Of a DNA stretch of 64,000 nucleotides, positions 36,749 to 44,878 are shown piece by piece. The stretch's first letter is position 1. Every line of letters starts with the position of its first letter. The position numbers and the translations under genes are program-made. Below the pieces are notes generated by a model. The model was not told the origin of the DNA. It did not search any database and saw only the letters and a list, made by a program, of their open reading frames with translations. This stretch comes from Deinococcus terrestris (lineage in GTDB: Bacteria; Deinococcota; Deinococci; Deinococcales; Deinococcaceae), in NCBI RefSeq assembly GCF_009377345.1, contig NZ_WBSL01000002.1:62001-126000 (forward strand). The letters run 5' to 3'.

Positions 36749-37218
36749 AACGAATCCTCTTATACACTCTGATGCTCGCTCCCGCTCTCGTGGCCACCGC
36801 CGCCCATGCCCAGGTGCCGAGGGACAATCTCAAGGGCATGTCGGTATGCCTTTACCCTCTTGGACCCAGTTCCGAGATCAATATTCAGGCGCTCAAGCTG
36901 ATTCCGGTCCTAGAAAAGAAATACAGCGTGCGCCTGCCGATCTGTACGAAAGGCTTGACCGCTCTGGCCCCTAACGAGGCCGCTGCCTTATTCATCTTCG
37001 ACCCCCTAAGGCAACCCATCGGCTCGCCCTACGTTTCCTATTTGGTCTCATTCGACGTAATGAGGATGGCCGACAAATTCTCTTACGCGGTGACCATCTA
37101 CAGCAGAACCCTGACTGACACGCTTCCGATGAACCTGTACCCCGCGAGGGTCAGCCAGACGACGGAACTGCTGTTAGAGCAGTTCTTTAAGGACTACGCT
37201 ACCGTCAACCGTAAGTAA
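36745..37218 (+). CDS. Exported protein of unknown function
   Basis: 157 residues with a clean signal peptide (MKRILLYTLMLAPALVATAA, cleavage after HAQ near residue 23). The mature part contains two cysteines (VCLYPLG and PICTKG) that could form a disulfide. I do not recognise a family. Codon use (ATT, TTA, TAT) is less GC-biased than its neighbours, suggesting transfer. It is translated in overlap with the 59-residue frame and sits opposite the SARP-like regulator. Confidence 0.7.
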   Translation: MKRILLYTLMLAPALVATAAHAQVPRDNLKGMSVCLYPLGPSSEINIQALKLIPVLEKKYSVRLPICTKGLTALAPNEAAALFIFDPLRQPIGSPYVSYLVSFDVMRMADKFSYAVTIYSRTLTDTLPMNLYPARVSQTTELLLEQFFKDYATVNRK

Positions 37219-37600
37219 AGCTCCCAGATCGCCATGAGCGTCCTTTGCTTGGCGTGACGGGGCCAGTACCCGGGCCCGCCCCCGCTGGCATTCCGCGCTC
37301 CCTAGGGCCACGCGGAGGCCCGGGGCAGTCGCCTTGCTCACAATGGCTCTTGGCCGGGCCGTCCGTTACCTTCTTGCTGCCGACCGCGCTGCTGCTCACG
37401 TTGACCTTCGCCGCAAGTCACGTTTACTTCCCCTCCTTAACGAACTTAGAGGGCGGATGACGGGTTGGGAACCCAGCCGCGCGGCCGCCCTACCCCTGCC
37501 CATAGGTCTAGGGGGTGAATACGTTGCCCACGCCGGGGTTTGTGATGGGCCGCCTGGTCATAAGAAGCGCCGGGGCTGCCCTGACGAAAGCTCACCCCCT
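37219..37600. other. Non-coding stretch before the aldo/keto reductase gene
   Basis: No gene supported. Several short open frames cross it, but none has a ribosome site, -10 spacing or gene-like composition. No hairpin with a T-tract was found after the exported-protein gene. Confidence 0.4.
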
Positions 37601-37606
37601 TAGGAT
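37601..37606 (+). promoter_or_regulatory. -10 box of the aldo/keto reductase gene
   Basis: TAGGAT, 7 nt before the ATG at 37614. It rules out the in-frame start 33 codons upstream. Confidence 0.6.
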
Positions 37607-37613
37607 GCTTCCC

Positions 37614-38555
37614 ATGCAAACGCGCGTCTTGGGTCACTCCGGCCTCCAGGTCTCTGTTATCGGCCTCGGGTGCAACAACTTCGGTGGCCGCCTTGACCAG
37701 GCCACCACCGACGCCGTCGTGCGACGTGCCCTCGACCGGGGCATCACCCTCTTCGACACCGCCGACATCTACGGCAACCGGGGCGGCTCCGAGACGATGT
37801 TGGGCAAGGCCCTCGGGGCAGAGCGCGCGGGGATTGTGCTCGCCAGCAAGTTCGGTCTGCCAATGGATGACAGCGGCCAGCTTCAGGGCGCGAAGCCCGC
37901 CTATGTCCGCCAGGCCCTGGAGGCCAGCCTGCGTCGCCTCGGCACCGATTACCTCGACCTCTACCAGCTGCACCGCCCCGATCCGGAGACCCCCATCGAG
38001 GACACCCTCGGCGCTCTGGACGAGTTGGTTCAGGAGGGTCTGGTGCGCCACGTGGGGGTGTCCAACATGGACGCGGCGGGGGTGCGGGCCGCGGACGAGG
38101 CGGCGCGGCGGCTGGGCCTGACCCGCTTCACGGCCTGTCAGGACGAGTACAGCCTGCTGGTGCGGGGCCTCGAGGACGAGCTGCTTCCGACCATGCGTGA
38201 CCTGGGCCTGGGCCTGCTGCCGTACTTCCCCCTGGCCAGCGGCCTGCTGAGCGGGAAGTATCAGGCGGGGCAGCCGCTCCCCGAAGGCGCCCGCATTACC
38301 GGATCGGAGGGTGCGCAGAACCGCTACCTGACCGAGCGGAACTGGCAGGTGGTGGAAGACCTGCGTCAGTTCGCCCAGACCAGGGGACGCACCCTGTTGG
38401 AACTGGCCTTTAGCTGGCTGCTCTCGAACGAGCTCACAAGCAGCGTCATCGCCGGGGCGACCCGGCCCGAGCAGATCGACCAGAACGTCGCGGCGGCAGG
38501 CTGGGTGCTGACCTCGGAGGAGCTCGCGGAGGTGGGCCGCATCACCTCGGCCTGA
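37614..38555 (+). CDS. Aldo/keto reductase
   Basis: 313 residues. The (beta/alpha)8 family marks are ITLFDTADIYGNRGGSE (catalytic Asp and Tyr near residues 47-52), the catalytic Lys in VLASKFGLPM near residue 80, a His in YLDLYQLHRPDP and the NADPH segment ATRPEQIDQNVAA near residue 285. It reduces carbonyl compounds with NADPH; the substrate is unknown. It converges on the cas6 gene. Confidence 0.92.
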   Translation: MQTRVLGHSGLQVSVIGLGCNNFGGRLDQATTDAVVRRALDRGITLFDTADIYGNRGGSETMLGKALGAERAGIVLASKFGLPMDDSGQLQGAKPAYVRQALEASLRRLGTDYLDLYQLHRPDPETPIEDTLGALDELVQEGLVRHVGVSNMDAAGVRAADEAARRLGLTRFTACQDEYSLLVRGLEDELLPTMRDLGLGLLPYFPLASGLLSGKYQAGQPLPEGARITGSEGAQNRYLTERNWQVVEDLRQFAQTRGRTLLELAFSWLLSNELTSSVIAGATRPEQIDQNVAAAGWVLTSEELAEVGRITSA

Positions 38556-38667
38556 TCGGTCAGAGGCTTCCGGCTCCTGGGGCTGGAGTTGCGGAGTAGG
38601 CGTGAGGTACCTGAGCCGCGTGGGGTGATCAGACTCGCAGTGAGGGCCGCACCTGAGGACCAGACCC

Positions 38668-39453
38668 TTACTCCCGGGCGTGCTCCCGCCAGCCCCAGGC
38701 CTCCACGTGGCCCAGGCCATAGGTGGTCTTGTAGCCGACCCCCGCAAAGTTGGCGTAATCGGCCAGCAGCCGCACGAAGGCGGGTTCGATGTCGCCGGGC
38801 CGTGCGAGGGTGAACTGGACCTCGCCCACGCAGGCGCTGAGGGCGGCCTCCCGGACTCCCTTGAAGTACACCGACCGGGGCCGCAACTGGAAGTCCTGCA
38901 CGCGCACCGCCCGTCCCACCCAGCCGTTCAGGTCCTCTCCGAAGCGCAGGTCGCTGAATGCCTCCCAGCGGCGCTGAAGGCCGTAAAACACCGTCTTGGG
39001 CACCGGGAACGGCATGTCCAGTCCGGTCGCCTGGAAGGTCGTCGGCGTGACGAAGCGCAGGTGAATGGTCCGGCCCGACGTGCCCCCCGCGTGCCGGGCG
39101 TACAGCGCCGCGTAGGTTTCGCGGGCCAGCACTTCCACGTCCAGCACCTCGCCCCACAGGGTCGCGTTCTCGTCGCCGTGTGTACCGCCGGGAGTGAAAG
39201 CCTCCAGCAGCACGTCGGTGAGGTCGTCGGCCAGCGCGCCCAGCAAGAAGCGCACCACCGCCCCGCCCTCCACGTCCTGCCACTGCGCGGCCCCCACCCG
39301 GAAGGGCTTGACCTCCGCCGCATGAAGGTGCGCGGACAGACCGGGGTTCAGGTGCTCCAGGGCCGCGAAGACCAGCCCGTGCAGCGGCACACCCAGCAGC
39401 CCGCGCGGCCGGGGGGCCGTGGTGCCCAGCGTCACTTCCAGCAGGGCGGGCAT
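38668..39453 (-). CDS. cas6: CRISPR-associated endoribonuclease Cas6
   Basis: 261 residues. The C-terminal half carries FPVPKTVFYGLQRRW, then CVGEVQFTLARPG, then LLADYANFAGVGYKTTYGLG; the last is the glycine-rich loop that defines Cas6. The frame is open and all recognised parts are present, so it may be functional. It is not Cas6e, the processing enzyme expected for the type I-E repeats at 58-62 kb, and fits type III or I-A/B systems. The ATG lies 1 nt after the csm6 stop (TGACATG), so the two formed one operon. No cas10, csm2-5 or matching repeat is seen. Confidence 0.85.
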   Translation of the reverse strand: MPALLEVTLGTTAPRPRGLLGVPLHGLVFAALEHLNPGLSAHLHAAEVKPFRVGAAQWQDVEGGAVVRFLLGALADDLTDVLLEAFTPGGTHGDENATLWGEVLDVEVLARETYAALYARHAGGTSGRTIHLRFVTPTTFQATGLDMPFPVPKTVFYGLQRRWEAFSDLRFGEDLNGWVGRAVRVQDFQLRPRSVYFKGVREAALSACVGEVQFTLARPGDIEPAFVRLLADYANFAGVGYKTTYGLGHVEAWGWREHARE

Positions 39454-39454
39454 G

Positions 39455-40770
39455 TCAGCCCAACCAGCCTTGCAGGTCGGTGACCAGGCGGCTGAGAGAC
39501 GCGGCCGATACCGGACAGCGTTCCGGCTCCCTGACCCAGTTTTGCGCCCAGTCCGCACCGAATGGGAAAGCCGCCAGCAACCCGCGCACCACGTCGTCCA
39601 CCTCCGTCACATCGACGTTGCCGAGAGCCGCGTTGTGGACAATCTGGTTTCGCCAGGCACGCACCTGGGCGAGCTGCGCATTCCTGCGGTAGTTCCCGTC
39701 GAAGTCATCCACATTCACCCGCGCCTGCACAGCGGGCAGCCGCAGCAGTTCCAGGCGCCGATCCAGCCACATGACGTCCAGAAAGTGGCCGTCGCTGCTC
39801 AGGAGGTGCGGCGCTTGGGCACGGACCCGGGCCAGCACCTCCGGGGGGCCTCGAACAGCTCGACCTGGCGACCCCGCACCCTCTGCTCAGTGGGCCTCAG
39901 CCCATGCAGCGGCAGCAGTTGCGCCACCATGACTTCCTGCAAGATCGTCGCCCAGATCAGCGCGTCTGCAACCCGCTCCTGCTCGGCGGCGCGGTCGTAC
40001 CGCCCCCAGGTCAGCCACACCAGGGCGTCCGTGTCCTGCCCCGCGCCTCCCTCGACCAGTTCCCGCAGGGCGTCCAGCGGCGGGATGTGAACCTCCAGCC
40101 CGCCGAGAACCTGCCTCGCCCCCACGAAGTCGCGGGCGTCGAGCAGATAGAGCGCCTCGGCCACCCTCGCCAGCGCCGCCACGCCCCGCGCCCTCTCTGG
40201 CAGTCCCAGGGGTTGAGCGGCCAGGGCCTCGAACTCGGTCTGCGCCCCCGCGAAGTCAAAGCGCCGCAGGGCTGCGAAAGCCCCCGCCAGCCTCAGGGTT
40301 TCTTCCAGAAAAGGCGTCGTGGCCTCGTAGTGATGGGGGTGGCCGGACTGGCGATGCTCGGGGTGGTCCACCTGCCAGAGCGTGACCTGCCCCTGCGCGA
40401 ACCAACCCGTGCCGCGCAGCAGTTTCAGGGTTTCGAGCATCTGCGGGGTGCCGCTGGAGGTGTTGACGTGCAGCACCCGCCCCCCGTGCCGGTAGCGTTC
40501 CAGCATCTGCGCGACCGCCGGAAGCAGCTCACTGCCCGAGTTCGGGCGCATGACACGCAGCGGCTCCTCGCGCACCCGGAGGCCCGGCAGTCGGCCGCGC
40601 AGATGCTGCACCAACGCCGTTTTCTGTCCGTCGTAGCCCCCCTGCCAGCCGGGACTCCGGGTGTTGTCGGCGCCCGGCGTCCAGGCCACCACCACTTCTG
40701 TCACGGCCACCCCCGCCGCGAGTAGGGCGTCCAGCAGGTCCAGCGCCGGACCCTGCGGGGAACCATCCGG
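39455..40770 (-). pseudogene. csm6: Csm6/Csx1-like CARF-HEPN ribonuclease, truncated and frameshifted
   Basis: The CARF part carries LHVNTSSGTPQMLETLKLL, the ligand-loop signature of cyclic-oligoadenylate sensors, preceded by SPQGPALDLLDALLAAG. The HEPN part has VRAWRNQIVHNAAL, the RNxxxH active site. The two parts lie in different frames: one extra base in the run of six G (plus strand) at 39843-39848 would join them, giving EAPPEVLARV. The 5' end is also lost: upstream of about 40770 the sequence is an integrase gene on the opposite strand, so the first CARF strand is missing. A type III accessory RNase in life; probably inactive here. Confidence 0.8.
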
Positions 40771-40773
40771 GGT

Positions 40774-41472
40774 ATGCCAGGGGTGGAAACGGCCCGCTTC
40801 GGCGTCTGGCAGCCCGACCAGGTGCAGACTTTTCTCAAGGTCACCCGGGACACGCGGGAGCATGCCCTGTACTGCGTGCTGCTGGCGACCGGCATGCGCA
40901 GCGGTGAGGTGCGGGGGCTGCGCTGGCAGGACGTGGACCTCGAACAGGGACTGGTGCGCGTCGAGCAGCAGTACGTGGAAACAGCGAAGTCTGCCAACAA
41001 CCACTTCGGCCCGCCCAAGCGGGACTCGCGCCGAACAATTCGCATCGGGCCTGACCTGGTCAGCATTCTCAGGGCGCACCGGCAAAGGCAGCAGGAAGAG
41101 CGGGACACCGCCGAGGACTTCTGGCAGGCTCATGACCTGGTGTTCTCAACCACCCTCGGCACGCCCATCAGCGCGAGCAACTTGGCCCGCGTGTTCAAGA
41201 CACACGTCGAGGTAGCGAAACTGCCCCTGATTCGCGTTCACGACCTGCGGGACACGGCCGCGTCCAACATGCTCGCCTCGGGCACCGAGCTTCCCCTTGT
41301 CGCTGAGATTCTCGGACACAAGGACGCCTCGGTGACGCTGCGCAAATACACGCACGTGCTGGAGGGGCAGCGGGAGGCGCGGCGGGTGGGGCTCGGCATC
41401 TACAGCGGGGGCACAGGCAACAAGGATGAGGCCCCCAGCCGTGGGGTGGAGGCCGAAAGCACGGGCGACTGA
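40774..41472 (+). pseudogene. Phage-type tyrosine integrase, N-terminal truncation
   Basis: 232 residues covering only the catalytic domain: TGMRSGEVRGLRWQDVDL (first Arg), RVHDLRDTAASNML (His-x-x-Arg), ILGHKDASVTLRKYTHV (His and nucleophilic Tyr). The N-terminal arm-binding and core-binding domains, about 150-170 residues, are missing; the frame opens inside csm6-derived DNA. All visible catalytic residues are intact. It probably belongs to the mobile element whose scar is the tRNA-Thr fragment, but this link is inferred. Confidence 0.8.
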
Positions 41473-41649
41473 CCTCTGGCCCACGCTCCAGACCGGTGTC
41501 GGCCGAGCCGCCGCAGCCGCGCCCATGGTGCCCCTACGGCGTGAAGTGCCGCGGGCCGGGGCTGACGCCCACGGCCCGCAACACCCGTGGGCACAGGGAG
41601 GGGGGCAGACCGCCCCAGCCGCACTTGCGGTCCCCTGAAGGAGCCCACC

Positions 41650-42159
41650 GTGAGCGAAACCCATCCCTCCGTCCGCCGCTTGCTGCTGCCCATCACAACC
41701 ACGCAGTGGTCGGCCATTGAGGCCGCCAACGATGTCTGGATGGCCACCGAGAGTGGCGTGTCAGCCGCGTTGCTGGATTACCCACCCTCCCGTCGACGCG
41801 CCTACAGGCACCTGCTGTCGGCCGCGGAGTGGCAACGGACCTGCCCCCAGGATCCGCGTCTCGCCGCCGTCACCGGAAACGACTTCACCATCCTGATGGC
41901 CCTCGGCGACGAAGTGGTTTACTGGACCGAGCAGGGCGATGGCCTGTGGCTGCCCGGCATCCCCGGTGTGCTGCCCGTCGAGGAAGACACCCACGGCCAG
42001 GCCGCGGTCGACCCCGGCTTCACCGATCCCTACTTCGCTTCCAGCGGGCTGCTGTGGTTGGGATTCGACACCGCCGCCACGCGGCGTCGCGGCGGCAACT
42101 GCATCGAACTTCGGCTTTGGGAGGATGCCGTCACGGCCTTCGCGCCGCTGGAGCACTGA
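41650..42159 (+). CDS. Hypothetical protein downstream of the integrase fragment
   Basis: 169 residues, no recognised domain. GAAGGAG lies 6 nt before the GTG start, which is preferred over the longer frame. The product is acidic and rich in Trp and Tyr (DVVYWTEQ-like segments, PYFASSGLLWLGFDT), with no signal peptide or membrane segment. Its position beside the integrase fragment suggests element cargo; function is unknown. Confidence 0.6.
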   Translation: MSETHPSVRRLLLPITTTQWSAIEAANDVWMATESGVSAALLDYPPSRRRAYRHLLSAAEWQRTCPQDPRLAAVTGNDFTILMALGDEVVYWTEQGDGLWLPGIPGVLPVEEDTHGQAAVDPGFTDPYFASSGLLWLGFDTAATRRRGGNCIELRLWEDAVTAFAPLEH

Positions 42160-42335
42160 GGTCGGACGGTTGAAGGGATTGGCCTGGATGCCCCGGTCTT
42201 TTGGCTGGCCTGACCTACACAGGCTTTTGCCCGCTGGCTTGGGCTCGGGAGCGGTTGCGGTGTACGTGCCTGTCAGTGCCGAGAACCCTGCCAGGGACGT
42301 GCGCCGCAGCCTAAACGTCCGATGGGCGCTGTTCC

Positions 42336-43934
42336 TCAGCGGCAGGCCGCCTCGGTGGGCGAGACCAGGCGCCCGGTGTCGAGCTTGCCGAAGCCGAGGT
42401 ACTCGTCTTTGGTGCCCCGGTTGCTGCCGATGGCAGCGAAGCAGGCGTAGAGCTTGTTGTACAGCGCGTCGCCGCGCAGGCCCTGAGTGCGCGAGCCGTC
42501 GGCCCGGTAGTGCTGGTTGGCGTACATCCACATGGCGATCTGGGCGCTGACCCAGGGCGTCGCCATGGACGTGCCGCTCCAGAACTCCGCCGCGCCATTG
42601 ACCATCGTCGGCACGGCCATCGCGGGGGCCGCCACGTCCACCCCGGGGCCGTAGTTGCTGCCGAAGCCGGCGCGGTGGGGGTCCACCCAGCGGTTGCCGT
42701 CGAACATCACGCCCGCCACCCCGATGGAGTGGTTCAGCCCCGCCGTGTCGGTGGTGCCCGAGGCGAGTTCGTTGCCCGCTGCCGCCACGATCACCACGCC
42801 GCGGTTGGCGGCGGCGGTAAAGGCGCTCTGGAAGAACTGCGAGGGGCTGCGGGTGGCGTCCGAGCCGAACGACAGGTTGATCACCGACGCCGGGTAGGGG
42901 TTGGTGAAGACCTGCCCGTTGATGGTCGTCTGGCCCACGGCGTACTCGATGCCCTGCACGGCGGCCGTGGCGCCGATGGACGAGCCGGTGGTCCGTGCGT
43001 TGATGGGCAGCACCTTGGCGAGGTTGTACGACACGCTCGCACCTGCGCCGTAGCCGTTGGTCGTCATGGCAATCACGCCCGCGACCGCCGTGCCGTGGTC
43101 GTAGCCGGGGTTCATTTCGGTGGACTCGGCGTTGCCCTGCTGGGCCTTGATGGGATTGAACCACGCGCTCTGGGGCACGAGGTTGTACTCGGCGTGGGTG
43201 GTGCTGCCGGTCCAGCCGCCGTCGATCACGGCCACGACGGGGTGGTCACAGCCCAGGTCGAGTTGCGACCAGGCCGCTTGGGTGTTCATCATCGGCAGGT
43301 ACTTGCTCTGGTTGCCGAGGGTGGCGTCCGAGGGGGCGGGCAGGCCGACCGTCTTGAGCGTGGGCAGCTTCTCGGCGTACTGGACCAGGCCCTGCGCGAC
43401 GAGGCGCTGCGCCTGCGCGGGCGTGGCCTGCACCGTGATCCAGTAGCCGAACTCGCCGTCTACGGTCACGTTCTGGGCCTTGACCCGGGCGAGCGCCGCG
43501 CCCGCATCCTCACCCGTGGGCAGCAGCAGCGCGAGTTCCTGGGGCCCGGCGCTCTGGACCGTGAGTCCGGTGAGGTTCTCCGACAGGCCCGAGAGGCCGC
43601 GCATCGCGTCGGTAGGCGCGGCGAGCAGGGACTCTTCGCTCACGCTCTGGGCATGCAGGCTCTGGGTGCTCACCTTGCCCTGGCACCACGGCCCGGCGGC
43701 CTTCCGGCCGTTCCAGAACCCGGCGGCAGGCAGGTACTCGGCGGCGATGGGCTGGGGCTGCGGCTGAACGGGTTCGGCAGGGTTCTTGGGAGGGTTGACG
43801 GTGCCGCCACCACCGCCGCCATTGCAGGCCGAGAGGGCAAGAGCCATGGACACAAAAGCGGCAGACAGAAGAAGTTTAGAGCATTTGACATAAAAAGATG
43901 TTTGGGAAGGTATGGGTGAACCAACCGAAGACAT
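42336..43934 (-). CDS. Subtilisin-like (S8) serine protease lipoprotein, start altered by IS630
   Basis: 532 residues as now readable. The lipobox ALALSAC near residue 37 precedes a Gly/Pro-rich linker, an inhibitor-like propeptide (about residues 110-200) and the S8 domain: Asp in VVAVIDGGWTG, His in YDHGTAVAGV, Asn in AAAGNELA and Ser in WSGTSMATPW. The family degrades proteins at the cell surface. The first 19 residues are encoded by the end of the insertion sequence. Removing it restores an ATG four codons before the Lys-Leu-Leu-Leu signal region, in frame. Expression now depends on sequence inside the IS. Confidence 0.82.
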   Translation of the reverse strand: MSSVGSPIPSQTSFYVKCSKLLLSAAFVSMALALSACNGGGGGGTVNPPKNPAEPVQPQPQPIAAEYLPAAGFWNGRKAAGPWCQGKVSTQSLHAQSVSEESLLAAPTDAMRGLSGLSENLTGLTVQSAGPQELALLLPTGEDAGAALARVKAQNVTVDGEFGYWITVQATPAQAQRLVAQGLVQYAEKLPTLKTVGLPAPSDATLGNQSKYLPMMNTQAAWSQLDLGCDHPVVAVIDGGWTGSTTHAEYNLVPQSAWFNPIKAQQGNAESTEMNPGYDHGTAVAGVIAMTTNGYGAGASVSYNLAKVLPINARTTGSSIGATAAVQGIEYAVGQTTINGQVFTNPYPASVINLSFGSDATRSPSQFFQSAFTAAANRGVVIVAAAGNELASGTTDTAGLNHSIGVAGVMFDGNRWVDPHRAGFGSNYGPGVDVAAPAMAVPTMVNGAAEFWSGTSMATPWVSAQIAMWMYANQHYRADGSRTQGLRGDALYNKLYACFAAIGSNRGTKDEYLGFGKLDTGRLVSPTEAACR

Positions 43935-44427
43935 CTCGCAACGTCACAGCGTCCAAGGCGGCCCAAATGCTTTGAAGCAGGGCCGGTATGTTTCGCCAAT
44001 CTCCAGCCCGGACCAGAGCTTTGATCTTGGAAAACAGCATCTCGATGGGGTTGAAGTCTGGACTGTAAGGCGGCAAGAACAACACCGAGCAGCTCTGGGC
44101 TTCGATGCGCGTCCGAACGGACGCGCGATGGTGCGCCGAGAGGTTGTCCAGCACGACGACCTGTCCAGGGGTCAGGGCTGGGCACAACACCTCCTGCACA
44201 TACCACTCGAAGATGGGTCCGTTGACAGCACCCTCGACCACGAGGGGAGCAAAGGGGCCGGTCGCTTGGACCGCGCAGATCAACGTTTGGTTACGACCCC
44301 AGTTGCGCGGCACGGCATACCGGACCCGGCAGGTCCGGTGTGCTCGCCCATATCCCCGGGTCATCGCGGTATTGAACCCACTCTCGTCGAGAAAGACCAG
44401 CCGTGCGGGTGTCTGAAGGTAAGGCAT
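43876..44427 (-). CDS. IS630 transposase, catalytic part (second frame)
   Basis: 183 residues with the DDE triad: LVFLDESGFNT (first Asp), VVVLDNLSAHH (second Asp), PDFNPIEMLFSKIK (Glu), about 34 residues between the last two. The frame stays open upstream of the listed ATG to an A-tract at 44484-44491, where it would join the first frame. It is probably made only as a fusion with the upstream frame. Confidence 0.85.
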   Translation of the reverse strand: MPYLQTPARLVFLDESGFNTAMTRGYGRAHRTCRVRYAVPRNWGRNQTLICAVQATGPFAPLVVEGAVNGPIFEWYVQEVLCPALTPGQVVVLDNLSAHHRASVRTRIEAQSCSVLFLPPYSPDFNPIEMLFSKIKALVRAGDWRNIPALLQSIWAALDAVTLRDVFGWFTHTFPNIFLCQML

Positions 44428-44869
44428 GAGGTCGTTCAGGAACTGCTGGCGCAGTTCCTCATTGCGTTCGGACGCGACCCGCGTTTTTTTTGTAGGTGAT
44501 GCCGTGCCGCCGGAACACCCGGTCCACCGTGCGATAACTGATCTTTAAGCCGGTCTTGGCCTCCAGCTTGCGGGCATGTTCTTCCAGCGAGGCGTCGGGG
44601 TCCTCCTCCAGCAACTGGAGGAGGACCTGTTCATGCTCGCTCTGCACCGTGCGACGACGCCCGGTGGGCCGCTTCACGTCCCGCAACGTGCCAGCCGCGT
44701 GTTTGTTCAGGTACAGCTCGACCGTCCCGACCCACACCTGGAACGTCTCGGCCACTCGCTGATGGTCGCTGTCTTTCAGCGCTGCCGCCACGATGCGCTC
44801 CCGCAGGTCCACGCTGTACCCCCGCGCCCCCACCCGTTTCTGCATAACCTTATTATGTCAAATGCTCTA
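43877..44869 (-). mobile_element. IS630-family insertion sequence
   Basis: Terminal inverted repeats GAGCATTTGACATAA (43879-43893) and its reverse complement (44853-44867) are identical over 15 bp and flanked on both sides by TA, the target duplication of IS630/Tc1 elements. The element between the TAs is 989 bp. It interrupts the signal-peptide region of the protease gene and borders the start of the oxidoreductase gene. Confidence 0.93.
44459..44845 (-). CDS. IS630 transposase, DNA-binding part (first frame)
   Basis: 128 residues: helix-turn-helix domains of the IS630 type (YSVDLRERIVAAALKDSDHQ, GLKISYRTVDRVFRRHG). The frame ends soon after a run of eight A (minus strand) at 44484-44491. 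With seven As the two frames fuse to give KKTRVASERN..., so the element is either inactivated by one inserted base or expressed by slippage on the A-tract. Confidence 0.85.
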   Translation of the reverse strand: MQKRVGARGYSVDLRERIVAAALKDSDHQRVAETFQVWVGTVELYLNKHAAGTLRDVKRPTGRRRTVQSEHEQVLLQLLEEDPDASLEEHARKLEAKTGLKISYRTVDRVFRRHGITYKKNAGRVRTQ

Positions 44870-44873
44870 GGGT
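44868..44873 (+). promoter_or_regulatory. Possible -10 box of the oxidoreductase gene
   Basis: TAGGGT, 5 nt before the ATG at 44879. Its first two bases are the TA target duplication, so the box would have existed before the IS insertion. Confidence 0.4.
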
Positions 44874-44878
44874 GACCC

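Noticed and set aside
38668..39453. Idea that this Cas6 matures the type I-E array
   Set aside because: I-E arrays use Cas6e, which this protein does not resemble, and it sits in an operon with a type III accessory gene.
40771..41133. The first 120 residues of the continuous frame that leads into the csm6 CARF region
   Set aside because: They are the antisense of the integrase catalytic domain, not csm6 coding sequence.
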